Positions 52,621 to 60,777 of a stretch of DNA of 64,000 nt are shown here, in pieces. The notes beneath the pieces are model-generated. The model was not told the origin of the DNA. It saw only the letters and a program-made list of their open reading frames with translations, and did not search any database. Within the stretch, counting starts at the first letter, position 1. Each line of letters opens with the position of its first letter. Where the stretch lies: assembly GCA_963695705.1 (NCBI GenBank), contig CAVOHB010000010.1:124001-188000 (forward strand), given 5' to 3'. The DNA is from JBKPNJ01 sp963695705. Lineage in GTDB: Bacteria; Actinomycetota; Actinomycetes; Propionibacteriales; Nocardioidaceae. The translations under genes were made by a program, and so were the position numbers.

Positions 52621-53121
52621 TCAGGTCCTGTCGAGTGCCTTGTGCCAGGCGGCCTCCGCGTCCTTGCTGAACGCGACCAGCAGGACCTGTTCGACGTCGG
52701 TGGGCGTCGCCTCGATCGTGGTCACGGCGGCCGACGCGGCATCATTGAGCGGCCAGCCGTAGATTCCGGCCGAGACCAGCGGGAACGCCACTGATCGTGC
52801 CCCGAGCTCGTCGGCGACCTTGAGAGCCTCCCGGTAGCACGACGTCAGCAGGCTGCGGTCGTTCTCACCGGCGGAGAAGTTCGGTCCGACCACATGGATG
52901 ACCCACTTCGCCGGCATGTCGCCCGCCGTCGTCCAGCCCGCCCTGCCGGTGGCCAGTCCATTGGGGAATCGCTCCAGGCAGTCCTCACGCACCGCCGGTC
53001 CACCCGCGCGGTGGATGGCTCCGTCGACCCCACCGCCGCCACGCATCCGCTTGTTGGCCGCGTTGACGACCGCGTCGACGTTCAGCTGGGTGATGTCCGC
53101 GCGTACAACTGAGATCTCCAT
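52621..53121 (-). CDS. Macrodomain protein (O-acetyl-ADP-ribose deacetylase type)
   Basis: 166 residues from the ATG at 53121. ADP-ribose-binding loops are NAANKRMRGGGGVDGAIHRAGG and VSAGIYGWPLNDAA. This MacroD-type set hydrolyses O-acetyl-ADP-ribose or removes mono-ADP-ribose from proteins. Cytosolic. Convergent with ridA; no toxin partner (DarT) is adjacent. Confidence 0.93.
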   Translation of the reverse strand: MEISVVRADITQLNVDAVVNAANKRMRGGGGVDGAIHRAGGPAVREDCLERFPNGLATGRAGWTTAGDMPAKWVIHVVGPNFSAGENDRSLLTSCYREALKVADELGARSVAFPLVSAGIYGWPLNDAASAAVTTIEATPTDVEQVLLVAFSKDAEAAWHKALDRT

Positions 53122-53187
53122 CGCCCAAGCATGGCCCACTGCCGCCGGGAGCCGCCGCACGCTCAGCCGCGCGGGACCGGCAGCGCC

Positions 53188-53973
53188 TCAGCGATCCTGG
53201 TTGAGGAACCCGGCGATGAGCTCCCGCAGCTCGCGCCGGTGCGACCAGAGCACTCCAGCGGTGTCGAATACCCGCAGGGTGGAGTTCGGCAGCGCGTCGG
53301 CGAGGGTTCGCGCGACCGCCTCCGGGTGTGCATCGTCGCCCTGCTGCGCGATCACGAGCGCCGGGGCACCGACGGATGCCAGCTGCTGGAGGTCCTCGAT
53401 CGGCGCCCGGGTCGCCAGCTCGCGCAGCGCCCGCGACACCGCGGTCCTGGCAAGACGCCGCGCCTGCCGGCTCGCCCAGATCCGAACCTCTGGCCTGGAT
53501 CGCGCATCCGCCGGCTGTTCCAGACAGAGCAACTCCGCGACCGACTCGACATCACCGGCATCGACGAGCCGGGCCATGTCGTGCATCCGGCGAACCGATG
53601 GGTCCGCGCGCGGCTGGTCCACTGCGCTCGGGAGTACGAACACCAACCGGTCGAAGCGGTCCGGCGTCTGGGCGACGAGCCGGGTCAGCGCTCCGGCACC
53701 CAGCGAGACGCCCAGGGCTCGCGATGCTCCGACGTGATCAGCCACCGCACCTAACTCGTCGGCAAGGGCCGCATAGGTCCAGGTGCCGACCGGCGCCGAC
53801 GAGGCACCGTGGCCCCGGAAATGCAGAAAGACCCTGGTGCCGTCGACGCCGGAGCCGAATGGCCGGGTCTCGGGGATCGAGCCGGCCAGGCCGTGGGCGA
53901 AGACCGTGACCGGTGAGCCGGTTCCCGTGACGGCGTACTCGATCTCACCGTTCAGCCAGGCGAGCAGCGGCAC
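53188..53973 (-). CDS. Alpha/beta hydrolase
   Basis: 261 residues. The oxyanion loop is FAHGLAGS, the nucleophile elbow is GVSLGAG with Ser, and the C-terminal His is in VLWSHRRELRELI, with Asp in RVFDTAG. No signal peptide. The substrate cannot be read from sequence. 18 nt downstream of the DUF2516 gene and probably cotranscribed with it. Confidence 0.88.
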   Translation of the reverse strand: MPLLAWLNGEIEYAVTGTGSPVTVFAHGLAGSIPETRPFGSGVDGTRVFLHFRGHGASSAPVGTWTYAALADELGAVADHVGASRALGVSLGAGALTRLVAQTPDRFDRLVFVLPSAVDQPRADPSVRRMHDMARLVDAGDVESVAELLCLEQPADARSRPEVRIWASRQARRLARTAVSRALRELATRAPIEDLQQLASVGAPALVIAQQGDDAHPEAVARTLADALPNSTLRVFDTAGVLWSHRRELRELIAGFLNQDR

Positions 53974-53991
53974 CGAGCGGGTCGCGCCTGG

Positions 53992-54279
53992 TCAGCGGCG
54001 GGTCAGGGAACGGACGACCGGCCTGACGTCGACGAGGTAGACCAGCGCGGCCACCGTGCCGACGAAGTTGATGATGTGGATAGGACTGGGAATCAGCACC
54101 TGCGCGACGAGCGCAAGCCCCAGCAGGATCAGCCACAGGGGCTTGGTCTGCTTGTCCGCTGCGACGAAGACGTTGCTCTTCCGTACCGACGCGTCAGCCA
54201 GCGCGAATGCCTTGACCGCGAGCAGGGCCAGCGAGATGAGCAGCAGAACCTGGTTCTCAATCTGGAACGGGTTGGGCAC
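53992..54279 (-). CDS. DUF2516 family membrane protein
   Basis: 95 residues with three hydrophobic segments (VLLLISLALLAVKAFALADA, LWLILLGLALVAQVLI, IINFVGTVAALVYLVDV) and the conserved ADASVRKSNVFVAADKQTK loop of DUF2516. It lies between an HbhA-like gene and a hydrolase, as in mycobacteria (the Rv0476 position). Function unknown. Confidence 0.88.
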   Translation of the reverse strand: MPNPFQIENQVLLLISLALLAVKAFALADASVRKSNVFVAADKQTKPLWLILLGLALVAQVLIPSPIHIINFVGTVAALVYLVDVRPVVRSLTRR

Positions 54280-54307
54280 GCCCTCATCCTAACCGGAGCC
54301 CCACCGC

Positions 54308-54391
54308 GTCTGGCCGAGCCAGACCGAGTGGGTCAGTCTGGCCGAGCCAGACCGAGTGGGTCAGTCTGGGCCAGCCAGACCGGATGGGTCA
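54308..54391. repeat. Three tandem 28-bp repeats, each able to form a hairpin
   Basis: Copies at 54308-54335, 54336-54363 and 54364-54391; the first two are identical. Each contains GTCTGGC-CGA-GCCAGAC, a 7-bp stem (one mismatch in copy three). The last copy ends on the stop codon of the HbhA-like gene, so it may act as its terminator. Confidence 0.85.
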
Positions 54392-55042
54392 GCCGCCGGA
54401 CTCGACACCGGACTCGCCGGCGGACTTCTCGGTGGACTCGCCGCCGGACTCGCCGGTGGACTTCTCGGCCGTCTTCTTCGCCGACGCCGCGGTCTTGCTC
54501 GTCGTGGACTTCGCGCGTTTGGTCGTGGAGGCGCTCGACTTCTTCGCGGCGCGGGTCGTGCCCGACGTGCCAGCCGCAGACTTGGTGGTCGTGGACTTCG
54601 TGGTCGTAGCTCTTGACGCCGTGGTCGCGGACGGGGAGGCCGCACTGCTGGAGCCGGTGCCGGGGCCTTCCTGCTGCCCGCGTACGCGGGCAACGACGTC
54701 CTTGCCGCGTTGCGCCAGCTCCGCGTAGGTCATGATGGCCTGCGCCACCACGTCGGACAGGAGGACCGTGGCCTGGTCCGGCAGCGTCTTGGCGTCCGCG
54801 GTGCGCGTCCGGACCTCGGCCGTGACCGTCTCGACGCGGGCAGCGGCGGCGGCCTGCAGGGTTGCGGACAGTGTGCGTGGGTCCCAGCTGTGGTCACCGT
54901 TCAGAGCCTCTCCGCGGGCCTGAACCTCATCGCGGGCGTCGCAGAGCTTGGCGACGAGCTTGTCGCCGGCTCCGACGACCGCGTACAACGGCGTCGGGTC
55001 GACGTTCTTGAGGCTGTTCTCGAGACTTCTGTTGATGTGCAT
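54389..55042 (-). CDS. Heparin-binding haemagglutinin (HbhA)-like coiled-coil protein
   Basis: 217 residues from the ATG at 55042. The N-terminal two thirds is a coiled coil (LYAVVGAGDKLVAKLCDARDE, VETVTAEVRTRTADAKTLP, VVAQAIMTYAELAQRGKDVV). The C-terminal part is a Lys/Ala/Ser/Thr-rich tail (RAAKKSSASTTKRAKSTTSK), like the methylated heparin-binding tail of HbhA, but the last residues are acidic (ESTEKSAGESG). It lies after an XRE regulator and before DUF2516, the same order as in mycobacteria. It is a cell-surface or lipid-associated protein in relatives; here its role is inferred. Confidence 0.8.
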   Translation of the reverse strand: MHINRSLENSLKNVDPTPLYAVVGAGDKLVAKLCDARDEVQARGEALNGDHSWDPRTLSATLQAAAAARVETVTAEVRTRTADAKTLPDQATVLLSDVVAQAIMTYAELAQRGKDVVARVRGQQEGPGTGSSSAASPSATTASRATTTKSTTTKSAAGTSGTTRAAKKSSASTTKRAKSTTSKTAASAKKTAEKSTGESGGESTEKSAGESGVESGG

Positions 55043-55058
55043 GAGGATCTCTTTCTCT

Positions 55059-55457
55059 TCAGATGTCGGCGGTGGCCGCTGTGACGACGGGATCCGTGGC
55101 GGCATGCTCGCCGCCGCGGAACGACTCGTAGATGTCGAGCAGGACGTTCTTCTGCCGTTCGCTGAGCGCGGGATCGGCCAGGATCGCGAGATGAACCGAC
55201 CTCTGCCCCGACTCGTCGGGATCGAGGATTCCGGCCCGCACGTAGAGCGTCTCGGCCGAGATGCGCAGCGCCTTTGCCAGCTGCTGCAGCACCTCCGCCG
55301 ACGGCCGTCGCAGCCCGCGTTCGATCTGGGAGAGGTACGGGTTGGAGACGCCGGCCAGCTCGGAGAGCTGGCGAAGCGACATCTGCGCCGAGCGGCGCTG
55401 CTCGTGCAGGTATTCGCCGAGGCTCTCGACGGTCCGTCCCATACCGAGTTTCGTCAC
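55059..55457 (-). CDS. XRE-family transcriptional regulator
   Basis: 132 residues from the GTG at 55457 (an ATG at 55442 is possible). The HTH_3 domain covers about 10-70: MSLRQLSELAGVSNPYLSQIERGLRRPSAEVLQQLAKAL. The C-terminal tail (SERQKNVLLDIYESF) is short, as in the mycobacterial neighbour of hbhA. It lies 16 nt before the HbhA-like gene and is probably in the same operon. An inverted repeat and four tandem repeats lie upstream. Confidence 0.9.
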   Translation of the reverse strand: MTKLGMGRTVESLGEYLHEQRRSAQMSLRQLSELAGVSNPYLSQIERGLRRPSAEVLQQLAKALRISAETLYVRAGILDPDESGQRSVHLAILADPALSERQKNVLLDIYESFRGGEHAATDPVVTAATADI

Positions 55458-55467
55458 CCCGACAGTA

Positions 55468-55487
55468 TTGCTTGCAACAGCTAGCAA
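55468..55487. promoter_or_regulatory. Inverted repeat upstream of the XRE gene
   Basis: TTGCT-N10-AGCAA lies 11 bases upstream of the GTG, in an AT-richer segment. It could be the autoregulatory operator of the XRE protein. Confidence 0.4.
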
Positions 55488-55512
55488 AATCAAGCCCGCC
55501 AGCAAGCACCCA

Positions 55513-55590
55513 CGATCCGACAGTTGTTTCACGCGATCCGACAGTTGTTTCCGACCATCCGACACGTGTCTACCGGCGATCCGACAGTCG
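55513..55590. repeat. Four tandem 21-bp repeats between the XRE and asparaginase genes
   Basis: Units starting CGATCCGACAG or close begin at 55513, 55534, 55555 and 55577 (spacing 21, 21, 22). The first two share CGATCCGACAGTTGTTT; the third and fourth are degenerate. They occupy the promoter side of the XRE gene. Confidence 0.8.
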
Positions 55591-55596
55591 AGCGCG

Positions 55597-56568
55597 CTAG
55601 CCGGGCCTCACGCCCGGTTCGATCGTGGCTCGGATCCCCCCGACGGGCTCGTGACCGCCGTACAGCAGATGCCGGCCGATCTCGTCGAGCACCGGGTGGG
55701 TGATCCCGGAGCGACGCAGGGCCGCCGCCATGACCACCGGCCGGGCCCGCGCGGCGCCGTCGTCGATCTTCAGCGCGAACGAGCGCCCGTCTGGCAGTGC
55801 CACCACGTAGCAGGACTCGGCTCCGGCCTTGGCGATGGCACCCGGAAAGGCCTCGAGCAACGCGGCCTCATCGCGACGAGTCCCGCTCGCGTACACCGGA
55901 TGCCGGCTGAACGCGCGGACCACCCGGCCCTCGGCAGAATCCGCCGCGGCACACGCCAGCGTCGCGAACGCCCGCGCCAGTCCGAGCAGGCTCGTGGAAA
56001 GCAGCGGGGCGCCGCAGCCGTCGACCGCGCCCTCGACCGCCCTCTCCCCGGTCAGCGACTCAACGCCGTCGCGGATCGCCTTCTGCACCGGATGGGTCGT
56101 TTCGAGGTACGTCTCAACCGGCCACCCGGCGGCGACAGACGTGGCCAGCATGCCGGCGTGCTTGCCAGAACAGTTCATCGCGAGCGGCGACGGACCGGCC
56201 CCCCGGCGCACCCACTCATCGCGTGCCTGGTCATCGAGGGGGTACTGCGCCGGCGTCTGCAGCGCCGACTCGTCCAGGCCGGCGATCGCCAGGATCTTGC
56301 GTACGGCCTCGAGGTGGAATGGCTCGCCGGAGTGAGATGCCCCGACCAGAGCGAGCAGCTCCCCGTCGAGATCCAGGCCGGCGCGCAGCATGCCGACCGC
56401 CTGCAACGGCTTATTGCTCGACCGCGGGAACACTGGGGACGTGACGTCCCCGACCGACCAGTCGACCGAGCCATCCGCCGCGAGCGCGATCACCGAGCCG
56501 TAGTGGTGCCCCTCGACGAACCCCGATCGCACCACCTCTGCCACCCGGACCGGCGAGTTTGCGGACAC
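55597..56568 (-). CDS. L-asparaginase II family protein
   Basis: 323 residues from the GTG at 56568. The asparaginase_II (PF06089) pattern is visible: VRSGFVEGHHYGSVIAL, FPRSSNKPLQAVGML, ASHSGEPFHLEAV and LAMNCSGKHAGMLA, VDGCGAPLLSTSL. This family, known from Rhizobium, is unrelated to classic bacterial asparaginases and hydrolyses asparagine. Cytosolic. Divergent from the CysC gene. Confidence 0.9.
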   Translation of the reverse strand: MSANSPVRVAEVVRSGFVEGHHYGSVIALAADGSVDWSVGDVTSPVFPRSSNKPLQAVGMLRAGLDLDGELLALVGASHSGEPFHLEAVRKILAIAGLDESALQTPAQYPLDDQARDEWVRRGAGPSPLAMNCSGKHAGMLATSVAAGWPVETYLETTHPVQKAIRDGVESLTGERAVEGAVDGCGAPLLSTSLLGLARAFATLACAAADSAEGRVVRAFSRHPVYASGTRRDEAALLEAFPGAIAKAGAESCYVVALPDGRSFALKIDDGAARARPVVMAAALRRSGITHPVLDEIGRHLLYGGHEPVGGIRATIEPGVRPG

Positions 56569-56628
56569 GGAGCGGGAGCCTACCCGGGCGACGCGGGGGT
56601 GAAAGGCTCGACTGGCACAATCGCACCC

Positions 56629-57978
56629 GTGCCGACGCCACCACCCGCCGCCTCCGGGCCTCGACAGGTGAGACCGCCTCAATGGACGCCCACAGTCCGC
56701 GAGCTCGACGATCTCGAGCTGCTGACCATGGGTGTCCTGACGCCCCTACAGCGGTTCCTCGGTCCGGCCGACCTCGAGGCGATATCGGAGCGCGGCGAGC
56801 TCGCCGACGGCACGGCCTGGCGGGCGCCGATCACACTGACCGTCCCCGAGTCGATGATCGAGGCCGCGGTCTCCTCAGGACAGATCGAGCTCACCGACCC
56901 CGAGGGGATGCCGGTCGCCTCCGTGACCGTGGACGAGACCTGGCCAGTGTCCGCCGGCCGACGCGGTGTGGCTGGTCCGGTAAGCCCCCTCGCCCACAAC
57001 GAGTTCGGCCCGTTCCGGCGGCTTTTCCGGTCGCCGGAGGACGTGCGCCGTGAGCATCAGGGGGCGATCTCGACCCCCGTAACCGCACCGCTGACGGAAA
57101 CCGACATCGCCAACATCCGCGACGCGGCCAAGCAGAACGGCGCGACGCCGCTGCTGTTGGCCTGCGTCGGGCATGGATCACCGCGGGCGGTCTCGGGGCC
57201 CGGGCTGATCCGGGCCACGCTGGCAGCCGCCGAACTGGTCGGCCACGGAGCCACGGTTGTCGCGGTTCCACTGGCCGCCCGGGGGGACGAGGCCAGCGAC
57301 GCGTGGCTGCGTTCGCACGTCGCCCACGCGTACGCCGACTCAGCGTCCTTCGTTGACTCCGTGCACGGCGAGCTGCCCGTCTCCATCGCCGCCATCGTCG
57401 AGCAGGACCGTCCGTCGGGAGCGCGGCAGGGGTTCACCGTGTTCTTCACCGGACTGTCCGGATCGGGCAAGTCGACACTGGCCCGGGCACTGACCGACCA
57501 CATTCTCGAGCTCGGCAACCGAACGGTGACGCTTCTCGACGGCGACGTCGTACGCCGTCACCTCTCGGCCGGCCTCGGCTTCTCCCGCGAGGATCGGGAG
57601 ACCAACATCCGGCGGATCGGTTTCGTGGCGGCCGAGATCGGCCGGCACGGCGGACTGTCGATCTGCTCGCCGATCGCGCCCTTCGCCGCGACGCGCGCCG
57701 AGGTCCGCGCCATGCACGACGAGGACGGGGCCGGCTTCGTCCTGGTCCACGTCGCGACACCGCTGGCGGAGTGCGAACGACGCGACCGCAAGGGCCTGTA
57801 CGCCAAGGCGCGGGCCGGTGAGATCCCGGACTTCACCGGCATATCGTCGCCCTACGAGGAGCCGACCGACGCGGCCGTGACAGTCGACACGACCGGTCGA
57901 TCGATCGCCGATTGCTTGGAGGACGTCCTCTCGGGGCTGTATGCCGGAGGGTGGCTGAGGGATCCACACGAGGATTGA
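56629..57978 (+). CDS. cysC: Adenylyl-sulfate kinase with ATP-sulfurylase-like N-terminal domain
   Basis: 449 residues from the GTG at 56629. Residues about 15-235 resemble the PUA-like and partial catalytic part of ATP sulfurylase (LTMGVLTPLQRFLGPADLEA, AHNEFGPFRRLFRSPEDVR, IVEQD), but the HxGH-type nucleotide motifs are not visible. Residues about 265-449 are a full APS kinase: P-loop FTGLSGSGKSTLARAL, LDGDVVRRHLSAGLGFSREDRETNIRR and GLYAKARAGEIPDFTGISSPYE. It makes PAPS. CysD/CysN downstream supply APS, so the N-terminal part is probably regulatory or structural. Confidence 0.9.
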   Translation: MPTPPPAASGPRQVRPPQWTPTVRELDDLELLTMGVLTPLQRFLGPADLEAISERGELADGTAWRAPITLTVPESMIEAAVSSGQIELTDPEGMPVASVTVDETWPVSAGRRGVAGPVSPLAHNEFGPFRRLFRSPEDVRREHQGAISTPVTAPLTETDIANIRDAAKQNGATPLLLACVGHGSPRAVSGPGLIRATLAAAELVGHGATVVAVPLAARGDEASDAWLRSHVAHAYADSASFVDSVHGELPVSIAAIVEQDRPSGARQGFTVFFTGLSGSGKSTLARALTDHILELGNRTVTLLDGDVVRRHLSAGLGFSREDRETNIRRIGFVAAEIGRHGGLSICSPIAPFAATRAEVRAMHDEDGAGFVLVHVATPLAECERRDRKGLYAKARAGEIPDFTGISSPYEEPTDAAVTVDTTGRSIADCLEDVLSGLYAGGWLRDPHED

Positions 57979-58001
57979 GGCAAGCAGCTCGGATCAATCC
58001 C

Positions 58002-58347
58002 TCAGCGGAAGAACTGCTCCACCTTTCTCCCCGGCGCGATCGGCCCCGCTGGTTGAGCGACCCGGTGGACTCGCGAGGAGACCTGCACGAACGACGCCTT
58101 CATCGGAGCGAAGAACTGGAAGGGGATCGGGTCATTCCCGGTCTGGATCGACAGGCGGACCATTGCCGGTCGGATTCGATCGGTGATGCGGACCGTTTCA
58201 GTTCCCGACAGGAAAACCGGAGCGCCGGTATTTCCCGGGGCGAAGGCGGACTGCGCCAGTTGTGGCAAATGAGACGTAATCGGCGGCGACGACGAGCAAT
58301 CCGGCGGTCGCCACGGTCGCGATGGATCCCTTCCATGAAATGCGCAT
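58002..58347 (-). pseudogene. Remnant of an exported protein, paralogue of the next gene
   Basis: From the ATG at 58347 the start MRISWKGSIATVATAGLLVV matches the signal peptide of the neighbour. After about residue 31 the frame breaks and the sequence jumps to the neighbour's C-terminal part (PVFLSGTETVRITDRIRP, FFAPMKASFVQVSSRV). An internal deletion plus a frame change make it non-functional. It is an old tandem duplicate. Confidence 0.75.
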
Positions 58348-58590
58348 GCTGGGCCTCTTCCCGAGATGAGAAATGATCCGTACCTAGGCGGAATTGCCTA
58401 GACGGATCATCCAAACCCTGGCACACAACACCACAAATGGATGCCGCATGGATAAAGGAGCGATATTGGACGCGTCGGACACATACCGACGGACCACGGC
58501 GAGAACCGTGGTCCGTCTGTGGCCCTGGCTGGCGAGGACGCCGCATCGAGAAAGGCAGTTGACGGGGAGCGACGCCTGGTCAGCCCTGTG
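58348..58590. other. Spacer between the two exported-protein paralogues
   Basis: About 240 bases without a recognisable gene. Open frames on the plus strand (from 58394) lack any pattern. Confidence 0.3.
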
Positions 58591-59332
58591 TCAGCGACCC
58601 GAGATTCCGAAGCTCCTCGCGACACCACCTCCGGTGTCGACGGCCGGGGCGTTCCGGTTCACCCGGGAGTCAACCAGGGCGAAGGACGCCTTGATGGGGC
58701 CGAACAGCCTGAACGGGACCGTCGATGCGGTCTGCATCGAGCACACGAGGCCCGGGCGCACCTTGGCGGTGATCCTCACGGTCTCGGCACCCGACATGAA
58801 CACCGGCGCTCCGGTCCCGGCGGACATGGCTGAGTCAGCCATGTAGACATGCGTGTTGCCACCGAGTGTCCCGAGGTCGGCCACACCGCAGATGACCTCG
58901 TCTCCGGTGCTGGGCCCCGATGGCTCGGGCGTGACACCGGCGCGGAAGCTGGCCTGGTAGACGCCAGGCTCGAGCGGTGCGTCGAAGAGCGCCAGACCGT
59001 TCGGGTACTGGTCGTTCCTGCTGCCCCCGGTGAAGGTCAGCACGTGAGTGGCGAGCCTCGAGGCGCTGACCCCGTTCGACCTGGTCCGCGTTGAGCTTGA
59101 GAACCTTGCGGCTGCTGTTGACCGCAAGGGGCGGAGTGCGCTTCCCCGAGCTGTTCAGCCTCAGGGCCGGTCCATCGCCGTTGTTCGTGATCGTCGTCGG
59201 CTTCGCCGCGGTGTTGAGCCTGCCGAGAACCAGGCTGTCGCCGGTTACCGCGAACGACACATAGTCGACGCCGACGACGAGCATGCCCGCTGCCGCCACT
59301 GTGGCGATGGAGCCCTTCCAGGAAATACGCAT
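58591..59332 (-). pseudogene. Exported hypothetical protein, frameshifted
   Basis: From the ATG at 59332 (GGAGG nine bases upstream) the protein has a signal peptide (MRISWKGSIATVAAAGMLVVG), then LGRLNTAAKPTTITNNGDGPA and SSRKVLKLNADQV. Near 59076 an extra G shifts the frame: NGVSASRLATHVLTFTGGS, DEVICGVADLGTLGG and PVFMSGAETVRITAKVRP follow in the next frame to TGA at 58591. With one base corrected it would be about 246 residues, of a secreted, beta-rich family I do not recognise. It could be functional if the shift is a sequencing error. Confidence 0.7.
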
Positions 59333-59490
59333 CACATGTTCCTCCAGGTACGGATAGACGAATCGACCTAGATTCTGCCAGGCGTTGTGACTAAAAGGCA
59401 TCATATGATCACATTGCGTAGCAAGAGCGGACGTGTCAGGCTCATGACTGCAGCACCGGGTGCCCTGACAACATCCGCGTTGCTGCGAAA

Positions 59491-59520
59491 GTCAACAGAG
59501 CCTGTCAACCTATAGTTGAT
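59491..59520 (+). promoter_or_regulatory. Candidate promoter/operator of the TSUP gene
   Basis: GTCAAC (59491-59496), GTCAAC (59504-59509) and the inverted GTTGAT (59515-59520) surround TATAGT (59511-59516), a plausible -10. The TSUP start is 83 nt downstream. A sulfur-responsive regulator is possible but not shown. Confidence 0.35.
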
Positions 59521-59602
59521 TGGTCCGAGCGACGTTGTGCGCCCGCGCCACATCGCGCCCAAGCACATCGGGACCTGCTTCACCGGCAACGACGGAGGCC
59601 AC

Positions 59603-60643
59603 ATGCTCACTAGCGCGCAGCTGCTTGCCGACGGGGCCTGGGCCGTCACCGGGCTCGAGGTCAAGACCGTGATCGCCGCCTTCGTGGTGGGCATCGTCGT
59701 CGGCATCACCGGAATGGGCGGCGGGGCGCTCATGACTCCCGCACTCATCTTCCTCGGCGTCGGCAGCGCGTCGACGATCGTGACCGCCGATCTGACCGCC
59801 GCCGCCGTCTACAAGTCCGGCGGCGCGATCGTGCACTGGCGTGAAGGCTCACCCAACTTCCGGCTGGCCGGCTGGCTCATCTGCGGCTCGGTGCCGATGG
59901 CATTCCTGGGACCTCACGTGGTTCGATGGATCAGTCCCGATGCCGACATCGAGACGTTCCTCAAGATGTGCATCGGGTTCGCGCTCCTGTTGGCCGCCAC
60001 GACGTACGCCCTGCGTCTCTACGTCGAGCTGCGCCGCGCGGCGAGTGGCCGCAGCCGAGGCAACAGCGAGCCCGTTGTGCGCCCGATCCCCACCATGCTC
60101 GTGGGTGCCGCGGGTGGGCTGCTCGTCGGCATCACGTCGGTGGGGTCGGGATCGGTCATCATGATCGCCCTGCTCATGCTCTACCCCACGCTGTCCGCCG
60201 TGAAGCTCGTCGGCACCGACCTGGTGCAGGCCGTGCCGCTCGTGCTGTCGGCCGCGATCTCCAACATCCTGGTCAACGGCCTCGAATGGAACATCGTGAT
60301 CCCGCTCATCATCGGGTCCGTGCCGGGGTGCATCATCGGCTCCAAGATCGCCCCCCGGATGCCGACCTCGTACATCCGCCGTGGCATCGTGATCGTGCTC
60401 ACGATGTCGGGCCTGGCTCTGCTCGACAAGGCAGGATGGGCACCGCTGGGCTCCGGTGAGGACGAGACCCATCCCAAGCTGATCGCGCTGGTCGGTGTCG
60501 CGATGCTGTTCGTGGTGCCCCTCGTTTGGGGCCTGCTGCGCCGGGGTGTGGGCCTGCCGATGTTCGGCAAACCGACCATCGAGCAGATCGAGGAACCGGA
60601 GAGCTCCGAGCCCCGCCGCCCCTCGGCGAAGCAACCCCGTTGA
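59603..60643 (+). CDS. Sulfite exporter TauE/SafE (TSUP) family permease
   Basis: 346 residues from the ATG at 59603 with GGAGG five bases upstream. Eight or so membrane segments; the two TSUP repeats are visible as VVGIVVGITGMGGGALMTPALIFL and MLVGAAGGLLVGITSVGSGSVI with the GMGGG/GVGSG motifs. The C-terminus is charged. Between cysC and cysDN, so the likely cargo is sulfate, sulfite or an organosulfonate-derived anion. Direction of transport not deducible. Confidence 0.9.
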   Translation: MLTSAQLLADGAWAVTGLEVKTVIAAFVVGIVVGITGMGGGALMTPALIFLGVGSASTIVTADLTAAAVYKSGGAIVHWREGSPNFRLAGWLICGSVPMAFLGPHVVRWISPDADIETFLKMCIGFALLLAATTYALRLYVELRRAASGRSRGNSEPVVRPIPTMLVGAAGGLLVGITSVGSGSVIMIALLMLYPTLSAVKLVGTDLVQAVPLVLSAAISNILVNGLEWNIVIPLIIGSVPGCIIGSKIAPRMPTSYIRRGIVIVLTMSGLALLDKAGWAPLGSGEDETHPKLIALVGVAMLFVVPLVWGLLRRGVGLPMFGKPTIEQIEEPESSEPRRPSAKQPR

Positions 60644-60777
60644 CGCTCGGCGAGTCGGCGGTGGATTGTCACCTCCGGCCCCCAGCGCGGTGATCGCAAT
60701 AAGTGCCAACGGGTCGGTAGACAGCCGATCATCGGTAGGATGACCGTTTCGCCCTCACAAAGGATCATCAAGGACCA

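Noticed and set aside
53121..53160. N-terminal extension of the macrodomain gene
   Set aside because: The 13 added residues (MRRLPAAVGHAWA) do not fit the family; the ATG at 53121 starts the first beta strand.
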